Assembly (NCBI RefSeq): GCF_900638335.1
Contig: NZ_LR134508.1
Location: 1 to 64,000, forward strand
From: Campylobacter lari
GTDB lineage: Bacteria; Campylobacterota; Campylobacteria; Campylobacterales; Campylobacteraceae
Reading direction: 5' to 3'
Length of the DNA: 64,000 nucleotides
In this document: positions 12,111 to 24,783 of the stretch, one piece after another
How positions within the stretch are numbered: position 1 is the stretch's first letter
Layout of the letters: every line of letters begins with the position of its first letter
The notes under the pieces: generated by a model
Told to the model about the DNA's origin: nothing
What the model saw: the letters and a program-made list of their open reading frames with translations, nothing else
The model's database searches: none
Program-made: the position numbers and the translations under genes

Positions 12111-12494
12111 ATGCGATATGGTGAAAAAGAAATCAAAGAATTTAGTGTAGAAAATATGGAAGTTTGGCCAAATGATGCTAAAAATGATTATGTGATTAAA
12201 ATCACTTTGCCTGAATTTATGTGTTGTTGTCCGCGTAGTGGATATCCTGATTTTGCTACGATTTACTTAGAATACATTCCAAATAAATTAGTAGTAGAGC
12301 TTAAAGCAATCAAACTTTATATCAATACCTTTATGTATAGAAATGTTTCACATGAAGCAAGTATCAATGAAATTTACAATACTTTAAAAGAAAAACTTGA
12401 ACCAAAATGGATAAAAGTAGTAGGTGATTTTAACCCTCGTGGTAATGTGCATACTGTTATAGAATGTAGATCTGATTTAGTAGTGCCACAATGA
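12111..12494 (+). CDS. queF: NADPH-dependent 7-cyano-7-deazaguanine reductase
   Basis: Reduces preQ0 to preQ1 in queuosine biosynthesis for tRNA. The 127-residue unimodular (YkvM-type) form contains the catalytic Cys in FMCCCPRSGYPDFATI (about residues 38-53) and the ELKAIKLYINTF segment of the tunnel fold, with the Glu-His pair in RNVSHEAS. An AAGGATTATAA site precedes the ATG. In this genome it sits between the urease genes and sorAB. Confidence 0.95.
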   Translation: MRYGEKEIKEFSVENMEVWPNDAKNDYVIKITLPEFMCCCPRSGYPDFATIYLEYIPNKLVVELKAIKLYINTFMYRNVSHEASINEIYNTLKEKLEPKWIKVVGDFNPRGNVHTVIECRSDLVVPQ

Positions 12495-12521
12495 TTTTAA
12501 GATTAATTTAATCTTAAAATC
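12493..12521 (+). terminator. hairpin after queF
   Basis: A perfect 13-bp inverted repeat (12493-12505 with 12509-12521, 3-nt loop) begins in the queF stop codon. It is AT-rich and is followed by AT-rich sequence rather than a clean T run, so termination is plausible but unproven. The rest of the 171-nt gap to sorA holds no gene. Confidence 0.55.
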
Positions 12522-12665
12522 AATATTATATTAACCTTAAAAATACAAAAGTTAAATCATTTTACTTTTAGAAACACTTCATTATAAATAAGACTATTTT
12601 TATATTATTTTGTGTAAAAATATTTTAGAATTTCATTTGGAAAATTTATATTTAAAGGATAATAT

Positions 12666-13916
12666 ATGCAAGATTATTTAGAACATAATTCTCAAGAAGA
12701 TCGTAGAGGATTTTTAAAAAATTTAGGTATTACTCTTTTAGGAGCTAGTGCCTTAGCAAATGTTTCTTTAGACAATTACTTTTTAGGAAGTAAGGTTCTT
12801 GCTAAAGAATTAGATACATTTAAAATTGAAGGAAAAAAAGATGTAATTTATCATGGGGAAAGACCTATGACAGCGGAAACGCAAATTTATGCCTTAGATT
12901 CTGATTTTACTAAAGCTGAAAATTTTTTTGTAAGAAATAATGGAATTCCACCTGAACTTTCTGTGATTAAAGAAAAAATCAAACAGGGTTGGACGCTTGA
13001 AATAGGTGGTGAAAGCGTTAAAAATGCAAAAACTTATACCTTAGATGAATTAAAGAAAAAATTTAAACATTATACTTATGCTTTGACTTTAGAATGTGGT
13101 GGAAATGGAAGAGGTGAAGTTATACCTAGTACTAAAGGAACTCAATGGGGATATGGAGCAGTTGCTTGTGGTAGATGGACTGGAATCAGATTAAAAGATA
13201 TTTTGGAAGATTGTGGCATAAAAGATGATGCTGTTTATATAGGGTATTATGGGATTGATACAAAATTAAATGGTGAAGAAGTTTCTCCTATTAGTAGAGG
13301 TGTACCTATGAAAAAAGCTATGCAAGATGAAACATTAATTGCTTGGGCTTATGAAGGTAAAGATATACCTTGGATTAACGGTTATCCGCTTCGTTTGGTT
13401 TGTGGAGGTTATCCTGCAAGTGCAAGTGGTAAATGGTTATCAAAGATTGTTGTGAGAAATAAAATTCATGATGGTGAAAAAATGGAAACTTCTTACAAAA
13501 TACCTGTAAACCCTGTAAAACCTGGTGATTTTACAACTAAAGGTGAAATGAAAATAATAGAATCTATGCCTGTTAAATCTATCATAACTAATATCAAAAA
13601 TAATGATAAAATTAAAGTAAATAAAAAATTCGAAGTAAGAGGAAAAGCTTGGGCAGGAGAACTTGAAGTTAGTGAAGTTTATGTAAGTAATGACTATGGT
13701 GTAACTTGGACCAAAGCAAAAGTTGAAAAGCCTTTAAATCGTCTTGCATGGCAAAAATGGAGTGTGCAAATTTCAATTCCTACTAAAGGATATTATGAAA
13801 TTTGGGCAAGAGCAATTGACAATAAAGGAAATAGTCAACCTATGGTTTTAGCACAATGGAATCCTAATGGTTATTTAAATAATGCTTGTCATAGAGTAAA
13901 TGTTTTTGGAGTATAA
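12666..13916 (+). CDS. sorA: sulfite:cytochrome c oxidoreductase, molybdopterin subunit
   Basis: Periplasmic molybdoenzyme that oxidises sulfite and passes electrons to a cytochrome. The 416-residue protein has a twin-arginine signal (EDRRGFLKNLG, residues 11-21, then a hydrophobic stretch), the molybdenum-ligating Cys in LTLECGGNGRG (about residue 145), and the C-terminal dimerisation domain. It is the homologue of the Campylobacter jejuni Cj0005c product. sorB follows after 1 nt. AAGGATAATAT precedes the ATG. Confidence 0.94.
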   Translation: MQDYLEHNSQEDRRGFLKNLGITLLGASALANVSLDNYFLGSKVLAKELDTFKIEGKKDVIYHGERPMTAETQIYALDSDFTKAENFFVRNNGIPPELSVIKEKIKQGWTLEIGGESVKNAKTYTLDELKKKFKHYTYALTLECGGNGRGEVIPSTKGTQWGYGAVACGRWTGIRLKDILEDCGIKDDAVYIGYYGIDTKLNGEEVSPISRGVPMKKAMQDETLIAWAYEGKDIPWINGYPLRLVCGGYPASASGKWLSKIVVRNKIHDGEKMETSYKIPVNPVKPGDFTTKGEMKIIESMPVKSIITNIKNNDKIKVNKKFEVRGKAWAGELEVSEVYVSNDYGVTWTKAKVEKPLNRLAWQKWSVQISIPTKGYYEIWARAIDNKGNSQPMVLAQWNPNGYLNNACHRVNVFGV

Positions 13917-13917
13917 T

Positions 13918-14253
13918 ATGATAAAAAAGATTATTTTAATTTTGTGTATAGGATTTTCTTTTATTTTTGCAAATTCGCAATACAAGATAAATCCTGATAC
14001 AGGATTAATTATAGATAAAAATTCACCTTTAGTAGAAGCTCATTGTTTAGCGTGTCATGGATCAGGATTAATCACTAATATGCGTGCAAGTAAGCAAGCT
14101 TGGCTTGCGGCTATTAGATGGATGCAAGCTTCGGAAGGTTTATGGGAAATTCCTGCTGAAGATGAAGAAAAAATCCTTAATTATCTTACAAAATATTATG
14201 GAGAAAAATATGATACAAGAAGGAGAATTCCTTTAGTTTTATTAGAAAAATAA
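13918..14253 (+). CDS. sorB: sulfite oxidase monohaem cytochrome c subunit
   Basis: Electron-accepting partner of SorA (Cj0004c-type). The start is placed at ATG 13918 because GGAG lies just upstream and the product then begins with a clean signal peptide (MIKKIILILCIGFSFIFA); an earlier in-frame start would overlap sorA. The 111-residue protein carries one haem-binding CxxCH (HCLACHGSG, about residue 42). Operon with sorA. Confidence 0.92.
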   Translation: MIKKIILILCIGFSFIFANSQYKINPDTGLIIDKNSPLVEAHCLACHGSGLITNMRASKQAWLAAIRWMQASEGLWEIPAEDEEKILNYLTKYYGEKYDTRRRIPLVLLEK

Positions 14254-14294
14254 TCTAATATTTTGTATTATTGTAAAAAATATGAAGGAAGATT

Positions 14295-14936
14295 ATGAAA
14301 GTAAAGATTTTAGGCTTAATTGCAAGTGTTGCTTTGGTTTCAAATTTAGCTTTAGCAGATGAAAATTCAGGTTTGTTTTTAGGTATTGATGCAGGATGGT
14401 TTCATACTAAGGTAAAATCTAATCTTGAACATGCTAAAAATAATAAAATATTTAATGGTGATTTAGAAGGCGATGTTCCTGTTTTTGGTTTAAGAGTTGG
14501 TTATCGTTTTAGTGAAAATCATAGACTTTATGGTGCTTATAATTACTCAAGTGAATTTAGTGATGTAATTAATACCACAAGATTAAAAATTGATGGAGAA
14601 TTTACCACACATAAGTTTTTATTTGGTTATGATTTTACTCCAAAAATCTTTGAAAAAATAAGAGCAGTTTTAGGTGTATATGGTGGTTATGCAAGAACGG
14701 ATATGACTTTAAAAACAAACTTTTTATCTTTATCTCAAGATTTTGATGGTTATACGTATGGGGCAAAAATCGGTGCCTTATATGAGTTAAATCAAGCAAA
14801 TGAAATTGAGTTTGGTTTTAAAGCTGAACAAAGTCATTATAATACAAGAAATTTCAGCACTGCTAATTCATCAAACTTTTATGATCCTAAACAAACAAAT
14901 TATGGTTTATATTTAGGATATACTTATAAATTTTAA
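14295..14936 (+). CDS. outer membrane beta-barrel protein
   Basis: A 213-residue OmpA/opacity-like barrel. Signal peptide MKVKILGLIASVALVSNLALA is followed by alternating amphipathic strands (GLFLGIDAGWF, GLRVGYRFSENHRLYGAYNYS, GVYGGYARTDM, YGAKIGALYEL) and ends in YTYKF, the terminal aromatic signature recognised by the barrel assembly machinery. Specific role unknown. Preceded by GAAGGAAG. It is in its own short transcription context after sorB. Confidence 0.8.
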   Translation: MKVKILGLIASVALVSNLALADENSGLFLGIDAGWFHTKVKSNLEHAKNNKIFNGDLEGDVPVFGLRVGYRFSENHRLYGAYNYSSEFSDVINTTRLKIDGEFTTHKFLFGYDFTPKIFEKIRAVLGVYGGYARTDMTLKTNFLSLSQDFDGYTYGAKIGALYELNQANEIEFGFKAEQSHYNTRNFSTANSSNFYDPKQTNYGLYLGYTYKF

Positions 14937-14945
14937 GGAGAATAT

Positions 14946-15155
14946 ATGCCAAAAGATGCAAATGGAACCGAGCTTAATGCAGGTGATAGTGTAAGTGTTG
15001 TGAAAGATTTAAAGGTTAAAGGTGCAAGCACTACTTTAAAACGTGGTACAACTATAAAAAATATTAAACTTACAAATAAAGATACTGAAATTGAAGCCAA
15101 GGTAGATAAATTCGGTGTGATTGTTTTAAAAACTGAATTTCTTAAAAAAATATAG
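14946..15155 (+). CDS. PhnA-domain protein, zinc ribbon missing
   Basis: The 69 residues match the C-terminal domain of the PhnA family: DANGTELNAGDSVSVVKDLK, KRGTTIKNIKL and the final KTEFLKKI. The N-terminal zinc ribbon present in Escherichia coli PhnA is absent. The family name is historical and does not show a phosphonate role; function unknown. It starts 9 nt after the barrel gene with a GGAGAATAT site, so it is probably cotranscribed with it, and ends at a bidirectional terminator. Confidence 0.85.
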   Translation: MPKDANGTELNAGDSVSVVKDLKVKGASTTLKRGTTIKNIKLTNKDTEIEAKVDKFGVIVLKTEFLKKI

Positions 15156-15157
15156 TA

Positions 15158-15185
15158 AAAATTCCCAATCAATCTTGGGAATTTT
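15158..15185. terminator. bidirectional terminator between the PhnA-domain gene and thyX
   Basis: An 11-bp perfect stem (15158-15168 with 15175-15185) with a 6-nt loop. T-rich sequence follows on the plus side and a long T run on the minus side (TACTATATTTTTTT). The thyX stop codon lies in the loop. Confidence 0.85.
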
Positions 15186-15801
15186 CTTCTTGATAAACAC
15201 AATGTTTGAAAATAAATTGATGTTCCTCAGGCAAGTTTTCAAATAAAGCATTTGCTAAATTTCTTATTTCCCAAAGAGCTGATTTTGAGCTTCTTAAACT
15301 AATAAAATTTTGCAAACTCCTTGCATTAATCGTTAAAGTTAATTCTGTTTTATAGCTTTCTGGTAAGCAGTATTTTGCTATGTCTAAACTAATGCTATTT
15401 TGCAAAATCAGACGCAAATTTTCTAAAGCTTTGATACTTGCATTATCCACCACTTCATTTCCGGTTAATACTAAGTATCTTTTAGCATTTTCAAAGTCAT
15501 TTTCTTTAAATTCGCTTTCATTTCTTAGCTCTTTTAAAGTATATCTTGTACTTTTTACACTAGGACTAGTGTGGCGGTGTCTTGCGACTTCTTGTAAACA
15601 TGCTCTTGAAATACCTTGTATATAAAAAGTATAGTTTAAATGCTCTAAGGTTGAAGCATGTTTGAATTTATTTCCTACTCGATCGATTAATTCTTTGTCT
15701 TTTTCACCACCACAATCGCCTTTATCAAAACTTTGCCAACATGTTCTTGTTGCATGAGAGCATACAGAAAGTGGAGTATAGTTTAATAATGTGATTTTCA
15801 T
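15169..15801 (-). CDS. thyX: flavin-dependent thymidylate synthase
   Basis: Makes dTMP from dUMP using FAD and methylene-tetrahydrofolate; typical of Campylobacter and Helicobacter, which lack ThyA. The 210-residue protein contains the ThyX signature RHRHTSPSVKS (RHRx7S, about residues 76-86) and the second substrate block NARSLQNFISLR (about residue 156). AAGGAATTTTTCG precedes the ATG. Divergent from pyrG across about 100 bp. Confidence 0.96.
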   Translation of the reverse strand: MKITLLNYTPLSVCSHATRTCWQSFDKGDCGGEKDKELIDRVGNKFKHASTLEHLNYTFYIQGISRACLQEVARHRHTSPSVKSTRYTLKELRNESEFKENDFENAKRYLVLTGNEVVDNASIKALENLRLILQNSISLDIAKYCLPESYKTELTLTINARSLQNFISLRSSKSALWEIRNLANALFENLPEEHQFIFKHCVYQEENSQD

Positions 15802-15868
15802 CGAAAAATTCCTTCAAAAATAATTGAATTTTACACAAATGTTTATAAAAATAAAATTTTTTATTCGT

Positions 15869-15874
15869 TATAAT
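15869..15874 (+). promoter_or_regulatory. -10 element of pyrG
   Basis: TATAAT in the 100-bp divergent thyX-pyrG region, 27 nt before the pyrG ATG; no obvious -35. The ribosome site is AAGG at 15891-15894. Confidence 0.55.
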
Positions 15875-15892
15875 TTCAAAAAAAGAAATTAA

Positions 15893-19100
<3,208 letters not shown>

Positions 19101-19168
19101 TTTATTAACTTATTCACATATTTTTTATTTATAAATTTGCTATAGCATAAGTATTATAAAGGAGTAAA

Positions 19169-19747
19169 ATGTTAAAAAGGATTTTATTATTAGTGGTATT
19201 TTTTAATTTTACTTTTGCCTTTGATACAAAAATTTTTATAGGTGATACTTATATACCTGAAAATTTTTATAAATACGATAAGGATTTTAAAGCTGCAGCT
19301 AGAAAATATAACATACCTATGGCTTTGCTTAAGGCTATAGCTTTAACAGAAAATGCTGCATATGAGCATAATATCATCGGTAAAAATAAAAACCAAACAA
19401 GAGATTATGGTTTAATGCAAATTAATAGCATTCATTTAAAACGCTATAAAATTGCCGAAAAAGAGATTGTGAAATCTAGTGTAAATATTGACACAGCAGC
19501 AAGATTGCTTCATGAGATTATACAAAAGCATGGTTTTAGTTGGAATGCTATTGGAAGATACCATTCAGCAAATGATAAATATAAAAATATTTGGCTTGAT
19601 AAAGTAATGAAAAATTTAGTTGCTATAGTTTTAAAAGACAGCAAAGATCTTTTTGTGATGGAAAAATTTAGAGCTTTTAAACTTGCCTCTCTTTTGATGA
19701 ATGTAGATAAAGAACAATATAGAATTTTGTTAGCAAGTAATAATTAA
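19169..19747 (+). CDS. lytic transglycosylase (SLT domain)
   Basis: Periplasmic peptidoglycan-cleaving enzyme. The 192-residue protein has a signal peptide (MLKRILLLVVFFNFTFA), the catalytic Glu in AIALTENAAYEH (about residue 57), and the SLT block YGLMQINSIHL (about residues 80-90). Length fits an accessory muralytic enzyme rather than a full Slt70. Preceded by AAAGGAG. Convergent with prfA across a terminator. Confidence 0.88.
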   Translation: MLKRILLLVVFFNFTFAFDTKIFIGDTYIPENFYKYDKDFKAAARKYNIPMALLKAIALTENAAYEHNIIGKNKNQTRDYGLMQINSIHLKRYKIAEKEIVKSSVNIDTAARLLHEIIQKHGFSWNAIGRYHSANDKYKNIWLDKVMKNLVAIVLKDSKDLFVMEKFRAFKLASLLMNVDKEQYRILLASNN

Positions 19748-19775
19748 AACAAGAAATTATAAATTTTCTTGTTTT
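19746..19775. terminator. bidirectional terminator between lytic transglycosylase gene and prfA
   Basis: An 11-bp perfect stem (AAAACAAGAAA, 19746-19756, with 19765-19775) and 8-nt loop. A-rich on one side, T-rich on the other, so it can work on both strands. The prfA stop lies at the edge of the loop. Confidence 0.85.
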
Positions 19776-20824
19776 AAAGCTTCTGCTTGATAATAAGCGA
19801 TTAATGGCTCGATGATCTCATCAAAAAGCCCACCTTCTAAAATCGCATCAAGTCTATATAAAGTAAGATTTATTCTATGATCACTAATTCTATTTTGAGG
19901 GAAATTATAAGTGCGTATGCGTTCGCTTCTATCGCCACTTCCAACTTGTGATTTTCTTGCCTCGCTTTCTTTAGCTAAGCGTTCTTGTTCTTGCATTTCA
20001 AAAAGTCTTGCTTTTAAGACTTTCATGGCGCTTTCTTTGTTTTTGTGTTGGCTTTTACCATCTTGATTTACTACAACTATACCTGTTGGAATGTGAGTGA
20101 TTCTTACAGCACTATCTGTGGTATTTACGCTTTGTCCACCATGACCGCTACTACGCATTACATCGATTTTTAAATCATTTGGATTGATTTGAATTTCAAC
20201 ATCATCAACTTCAGGCATAATAGCCACTGTAATAGCTGAAGTATGAACTCTACCTTGAGATTCTGTTTCAGGTACTCTTTGAACTCTGTGCGTCCCGCCT
20301 TCGTATTTTAATCTCGAATAAGCTCCATTTCCTTTAATAAGAATGATAATTTCTTTAAATCCCCCTACGCTACCTTCACTTGAGCTTACGATTTCGTATT
20401 TATAATCACGATTTTCTGCATAGCGTATATAAGCTTTTACTAAGTCCCCAACAAATAAAGAAGCTTCATCGCCACCTGTACCTGCACGAATTTCTAAAAA
20501 AATATTTTTATCATCGTTTGGGTCTTTAGGTAGTAAAAGAATTTTTAATTCTTCTTCAAGTTGCGGTTTTAAAACTTCGAGATTTTTAAGTTCTTCTTTC
20601 GCAAGTTCCCCTAGTTCAGGATCAGATAAAAGAAGTTTGTTTTCTTCTATATTGTCTAAGGTTTTGAGATATTCTTTTGCTTTTTCTACTATAGGTTCTA
20701 AATTTTTTTGCTCTTTAGATAGAGCTGTCATTTTAGAAATATCATTAGAGATATTAACATCGCTAAGAAGAGTGTTTAACTCATCAAAGCGTGCTAAAAA
20801 AGGTTTGAGTTTATCAGCTAACAT
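19757..20824 (-). CDS. prfA: peptide chain release factor 1
   Basis: Releases peptides at UAA and UAG. The 355 residues contain the catalytic GGQ ([17 protein letters not shown], about residue 229) and the RF1 anticodon-mimic region. Forms a minus-strand operon with rpsT, 4 nt upstream. Confidence 0.97.
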   Translation of the reverse strand: MLADKLKPFLARFDELNTLLSDVNISNDISKMTALSKEQKNLEPIVEKAKEYLKTLDNIEENKLLLSDPELGELAKEELKNLEVLKPQLEEELKILLLPKDPNDDKNIFLEIRAGTGGDEASLFVGDLVKAYIRYAENRDYKYEIVSSSEGSVGGFKEIIILIKGNGAYSRLKYEGGTHRVQRVPETESQGRVHTSAITVAIMPEVDDVEIQINPNDLKIDVMRSSGHGGQSVNTTDSAVRITHIPTGIVVVNQDGKSQHKNKESAMKVLKARLFEMQEQERLAKESEARKSQVGSGDRSERIRTYNFPQNRISDHRINLTLYRLDAILEGGLFDEIIEPLIAYYQAEALKQENL

Positions 20825-20828
20825 TAAA

Positions 20829-21092
20829 TTATGCTAATTTATTTACCAATAATGCCAATCTGCTAACACGGCGTGATGCAGTTTGTTTTTTCAAAAATCC
20901 ACGACTTACCATAGCGTGAATACTTTTATTAGCTACTTTTAATGCATTTTGCGCAGCTTCTTTATCATTATTTGCTGCTGCTTCACGAACCGCTTTTGTA
21001 ATGTTTTTTAATCTTGTTCTATAAAATCTATTTCTTTCAGTTCTTTTGATAGTTTGTCTTGCTCTTTTTTCAGCAGATTTATGGTTTGCCAT
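20829..21092 (-). CDS. rpsT: 30S ribosomal protein S20
   Basis: An 87-residue, Lys/Arg-rich S20 with the family start [13 protein letters not shown] and the end [25 protein letters not shown] precedes the ATG. Followed by prfA. Confidence 0.97.
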   Translation of the reverse strand: MANHKSAEKRARQTIKRTERNRFYRTRLKNITKAVREAAANNDKEAAQNALKVANKSIHAMVSRGFLKKQTASRRVSRLALLVNKLA

Positions 21093-21175
21093 AATTTTCC
21101 TTTTTTATATAAATTAAATTGCTAATTATACAAAATTAAAATTAAATTTTAATTAATTTAAGTATTTTTAAAGTA

Positions 21176-21937
21176 TTAATACCTAATATCATTTGTTTTT
21201 AAAAAATCGCGTAGTTTTTCATACTCACCATTTTCTAAATAACGATATTTGCCAGCTTTTAACATACCAAGATCTAATGCTCCAAAAGCTACTCTTTTAA
21301 GATCCATTACTTCTAAATCAAAATGCCCAAAAAAGCGTCTTAGTTCTCTATTTTTTCCTTCATTAATGATTACTTTTAGCTTCGTATAGCCACCGCTTGA
21401 GCCAAAAATTTCAAAGCCTAAAAATGGAGCAAAACTCATTGAGGTTATTTTGGTTTTAGCATGAGCCCCTTTTTTTTCATTTTGAATTTCTAAGCCATTT
21501 TGCATAGCTTCAATGACATTTTTATCTACACTACCCTTTACTTTTAAGTAATATTCTCTTTCTAAATCACTATGCATAAGCGCATCTGCTATCACAGGCG
21601 AATCAGTTAATAAAAGCAATCCCTCGCTTGCAAAGTCAAGCCTTCCTACACTAAGCCAAGTGCTAAATTGTTTCGGCAGGGTATGATAGATGGTTTTTCT
21701 ACCTCTATCATCTTTTTTACTAACTATTTCACCTTTTTGTTTATGATAAATGATGACTGAAAATTGTGTTTTCTTATGGAGTTTTTTACCATTGATAAAA
21801 ACTTTATCTTCAACATTTACACTATCACTTAGCAAGGCTGTTTTTTTATTGATTTTTACTAAGCCTTGCTTGATTAGCTCATCAGCCTCGCGGCGAGAAT
21901 ATTTGCTATTGTGTGAGATGAATTTATTAATTCTCAT
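21176..21937 (-). CDS. 16S/23S rRNA pseudouridine synthase, RsuA/RluB family
   Basis: A 253-residue enzyme with an N-terminal S4 RNA-binding domain (MRINKFISHNSKYSRREADELI) and the RsuA-type catalytic segment VGRLDFASEGLLLLT (catalytic Asp about residue 107), then GKNRELRRFFGH. Rlu/Rsu subtype and target base cannot be settled by eye; RluB-like is most likely. It is 9 nt downstream of the RNase J gene on the same strand. Confidence 0.88.
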   Translation of the reverse strand: MRINKFISHNSKYSRREADELIKQGLVKINKKTALLSDSVNVEDKVFINGKKLHKKTQFSVIIYHKQKGEIVSKKDDRGRKTIYHTLPKQFSTWLSVGRLDFASEGLLLLTDSPVIADALMHSDLEREYYLKVKGSVDKNVIEAMQNGLEIQNEKKGAHAKTKITSMSFAPFLGFEIFGSSGGYTKLKVIINEGKNRELRRFFGHFDLEVMDLKRVAFGALDLGMLKAGKYRYLENGEYEKLRDFLKTNDIRY

Positions 21938-21946
21938 AATTTTACT

Positions 21947-23905
21947 TTACATCACAAAAATAGTTGGTACTATGGTTGGATATTTTTTGATTTTTCTAAA
22001 AATATGCTTTCTTAGTACTTGTCTAATTTGAGCTTCTAAAACTTTTGGATTATCTAAAATTTCATCTTTTACATTAGGGAAAAATTGACTTAAAACATCA
22101 CTCATTTCTTTTGAGAATGCTCCATCTTGTTTATCAGCTACCAAGCCATAGCTAAATACTCTTGGTTTATTAATTAGTGTTTTACTTGCTTTATCAAGCT
22201 GAGCAATGATGACAACTATACCGCTATCTGCTAGTTTTTGTCTATCAATTACCACATCATCTGCGATTTGCTTGTTGATTTGATTATCTACAAAGACTTT
22301 TCCTGTTTTAACTGTTTTTACGCGTTTGATATATTTTTGACAAAGCTCTACTTGATCCCCATCACTCATTAAATAGATATTTCTTTCAGGTATGCCACAT
22401 TTTAGAGCAGTTTCTTTGTGTTTATTGATATGATTATACTCTCCATGCACTGGTAAGAAAAATTTAGGTTTTACTAAAGTTAGCATGAGTTTTTGTTCTT
22501 CTATACTAGCATGTCCGCTTACATGAATTTCACTAAATTCTTGATAAGCTACTTTAGCCCCTGCTTTTAAAAGAAAATCAAGCACAGCAGAAACATTTGC
22601 TTCATTGCCTGGTATTGCTTTAGCTGAAATGATAACTTGATCGCTAGGTTTGATTTTGATAAATTTATGCTCATCAGTTGCCATTCTATATAAAGCACTC
22701 ATGGTCTCACCTTGACTTCCTGTCGTGACAATTAGTACTTCGTTGTCTTTGTATTTGCTTACTTCATCAGCGTCAATGAAAATTTTTCTATCAAGTTTGA
22801 TATAGCCAAGTTCCATAGTAGTATAGAGATTTCTTTCCATAGAACGCCCTATAACACATACTTTTCTACCATATTTTAAACCATAGCTAATAGCTTGATA
22901 TACACGGTGTATATTAGAACTAAAGGTACTCATGATTACCCTGCCTTTAGTTTTGGCAAAAATTTGATCAAAAGTAGGGCCTACTGAGCTTTCACTTTTT
23001 GTATAACCTTCTTTATATGAGTTTGTACTATCACTTAAAAGACAAAGCACACCTTCTTCGCCATATTGAGCTAAACGACTTAAATCTGTTGGATAACCAT
23101 CAATTGGTGTTTGATCTATTTTAAAATCGCCAGTGTGTATAATGGTTCCTGCTTTAGTTTTAATAGCTAAAGCACAAGCATCGATGATAGAGTGGGTTAT
23201 ATGAATCCATTCTAAATTAAATTCACCTATTTCATAAATTTGTCTTTTTGTTATAGGTCTAAACCATTTGCGCTCAGCCTTTAAACCATGCTCTTCAAAT
23301 TTATTTGAAATCATACCTAGCGCTAAAGGTGTTGCGTAGATAGGAAATTGAAATTCTTTGAAAAAATACGGCACAGCGCCGATGTGATCTTCATGAGCAT
23401 GAGTGATGATGATAGCGCGAATTTTGTTTTTAATCTTTCTTACATAGTCAAAATCAGGTATGATAATATCTACTCCATGCATGGTTCCATCTGGAAAACT
23501 CATACCTATATCAACGATAATCGCATCGTTGTTGGTTTCAAAAACAGTGATATTTCCACCGATTTCCCCAAGCCCACCCAAAGGTGTAATACGAATTTTA
23601 TGTTCGCTTGAGTTGTTGTGTTTTAAAGGGTGAAGTCTTAGCTCGTGCATGATTTTATTAGCTTCTATGCTTTTGGCAAGTTCTATTTGCCATTCTTCAT
23701 TACCGCTTAATTTAGAAGGTAAATTTCTATTTTTTTTCTTTTTCTTTTTTTCTTCGCTAGCTTCAGTTTGAGTATTTTCTACTTTTGTTTCGTTTTTAAT
23801 TTCACTATTTTGCTCTTGAGTTTGTGAATCTTTTTTTCTTTTGTTTTTGAATTTATTAAATCTTTTAGTTTTATTTTGCTCTTGAGTTTTGTTTTCTTCG
23901 CTCAT
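21947..23905 (-). CDS. rnj: ribonuclease J
   Basis: Major RNA-degrading metallo-beta-lactamase/beta-CASP nuclease. The roughly 90-residue Lys/Glu/Asn-rich N-terminal extension is typical of epsilonproteobacterial RNase J. Core motifs: THAHEDHIGAVPYF (motif 2), HTGDFKID, SDSTNS, and HVSGHASIEE near residue 468. I place the start at ATG 23905 (652 residues) because AAAGGA lies 5 nt upstream; the ATG at 23911 would sit in that site. It overlaps the ksgA end by about 35 nt. Confidence 0.95.
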   Translation of the reverse strand: MSEENKTQEQNKTKRFNKFKNKRKKDSQTQEQNSEIKNETKVENTQTEASEEKKKKKKNRNLPSKLSGNEEWQIELAKSIEANKIMHELRLHPLKHNNSSEHKIRITPLGGLGEIGGNITVFETNNDAIIVDIGMSFPDGTMHGVDIIIPDFDYVRKIKNKIRAIIITHAHEDHIGAVPYFFKEFQFPIYATPLALGMISNKFEEHGLKAERKWFRPITKRQIYEIGEFNLEWIHITHSIIDACALAIKTKAGTIIHTGDFKIDQTPIDGYPTDLSRLAQYGEEGVLCLLSDSTNSYKEGYTKSESSVGPTFDQIFAKTKGRVIMSTFSSNIHRVYQAISYGLKYGRKVCVIGRSMERNLYTTMELGYIKLDRKIFIDADEVSKYKDNEVLIVTTGSQGETMSALYRMATDEHKFIKIKPSDQVIISAKAIPGNEANVSAVLDFLLKAGAKVAYQEFSEIHVSGHASIEEQKLMLTLVKPKFFLPVHGEYNHINKHKETALKCGIPERNIYLMSDGDQVELCQKYIKRVKTVKTGKVFVDNQINKQIADDVVIDRQKLADSGIVVIIAQLDKASKTLINKPRVFSYGLVADKQDGAFSKEMSDVLSQFFPNVKDEILDNPKVLEAQIRQVLRKHIFRKIKKYPTIVPTIFVM

Positions 23906-24692
23906 AGTCATCCTTTAAATAGTCATAAATTTTAAGGTATGAATCAACGCTAATTTCATGAGCTCTTGAGGTAGAAGAGATGTCTAGTGCTTCAAATGCT
24001 TTTAAAATTTTTTCTTTTTTATTTTTAAAATTAGATAAGAGTTGTTTTCTAGGATTTTGAAAACAAGCTCTAAGAAATTCTTTAAAAGCTTCTATATTTT
24101 CACATTTTTGCTGATAATGAGTGGTTTTTATTAACTTCATTACAGCTGAAGTAACTTTTGGCGGAGGATTAAAGCTTTGTGGTTGTATATCAAAAAGCAT
24201 TTGCCTTTGGCATATTAATGCACAAAGCACCCCTAAAGCCGAAAAATTACTTTCTTTTTCATTTGCACAAAATTTCTGTGCTACTTCTTTTTGCACCATT
24301 ACTATAAGCCCAAGACAATTTTGATCTTCTAGGGCTTTTAAAATCAAATTTGTAGCAATATAATATGGTAAATTTGCTACCAAAAAGTACTCTTTATCGC
24401 TTAAACTTCCTTGATCAAAAGCATCACTTGCGTTTTGATGGATAAGCTCAAAATTTCCACCTTCAATCTCATTTCGAAATTTTTTATTTAAAATAGGAAT
24501 CAAATCTTTATCAATCTCATAAGCTCTAATATGAGCTTGTGGAATTTTCAAAAGTTCTTGCGTTAAATCACCTAAGCCAGGCCCAATCTCAACTATATTT
24601 TTAGTATCTTTGGGTATGGCTTGGATGATTTTATCTACCACGCTTTTATCACATAAAAAATTTTGCCCAAAATGTTTTTTTGCTTTTATCAT
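23871..24692 (-). CDS. ksgA: 16S rRNA dimethyladenosine transferase
   Basis: Dimethylates the two adjacent adenines in the 3' hairpin of 16S rRNA. The 273 residues show AKKHFGQNFLCD (family N-terminus), IVEIGPGLGDLTQ (SAM motif I, about residue 37) and NLPYYIATNLI (catalytic NLPY, about residue 106). First gene of a ksgA-rnj-pseudouridine synthase cluster as in Campylobacter jejuni. Confidence 0.96.
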   Translation of the reverse strand: MIKAKKHFGQNFLCDKSVVDKIIQAIPKDTKNIVEIGPGLGDLTQELLKIPQAHIRAYEIDKDLIPILNKKFRNEIEGGNFELIHQNASDAFDQGSLSDKEYFLVANLPYYIATNLILKALEDQNCLGLIVMVQKEVAQKFCANEKESNFSALGVLCALICQRQMLFDIQPQSFNPPPKVTSAVMKLIKTTHYQQKCENIEAFKEFLRACFQNPRKQLLSNFKNKKEKILKAFEALDISSTSRAHEISVDSYLKIYDYLKDDYERRKQNSRAK

Positions 24693-24783
24693 AAAATTTA
24701 TTTTATCTAAAAAATATTAATTATAGCATTATTTTAAGCGCTAATTAGATAAAATTTGAATTATTTTTTATAAAGGTTAATTT

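Noticed and set aside
19110-19118. A perfect TTATTCACA DnaA-box match between recJ and the lytic transglycosylase gene
   Set aside because: Single 9-mer in very AT-rich DNA, no companion boxes, far from dnaA; chance match is likely.
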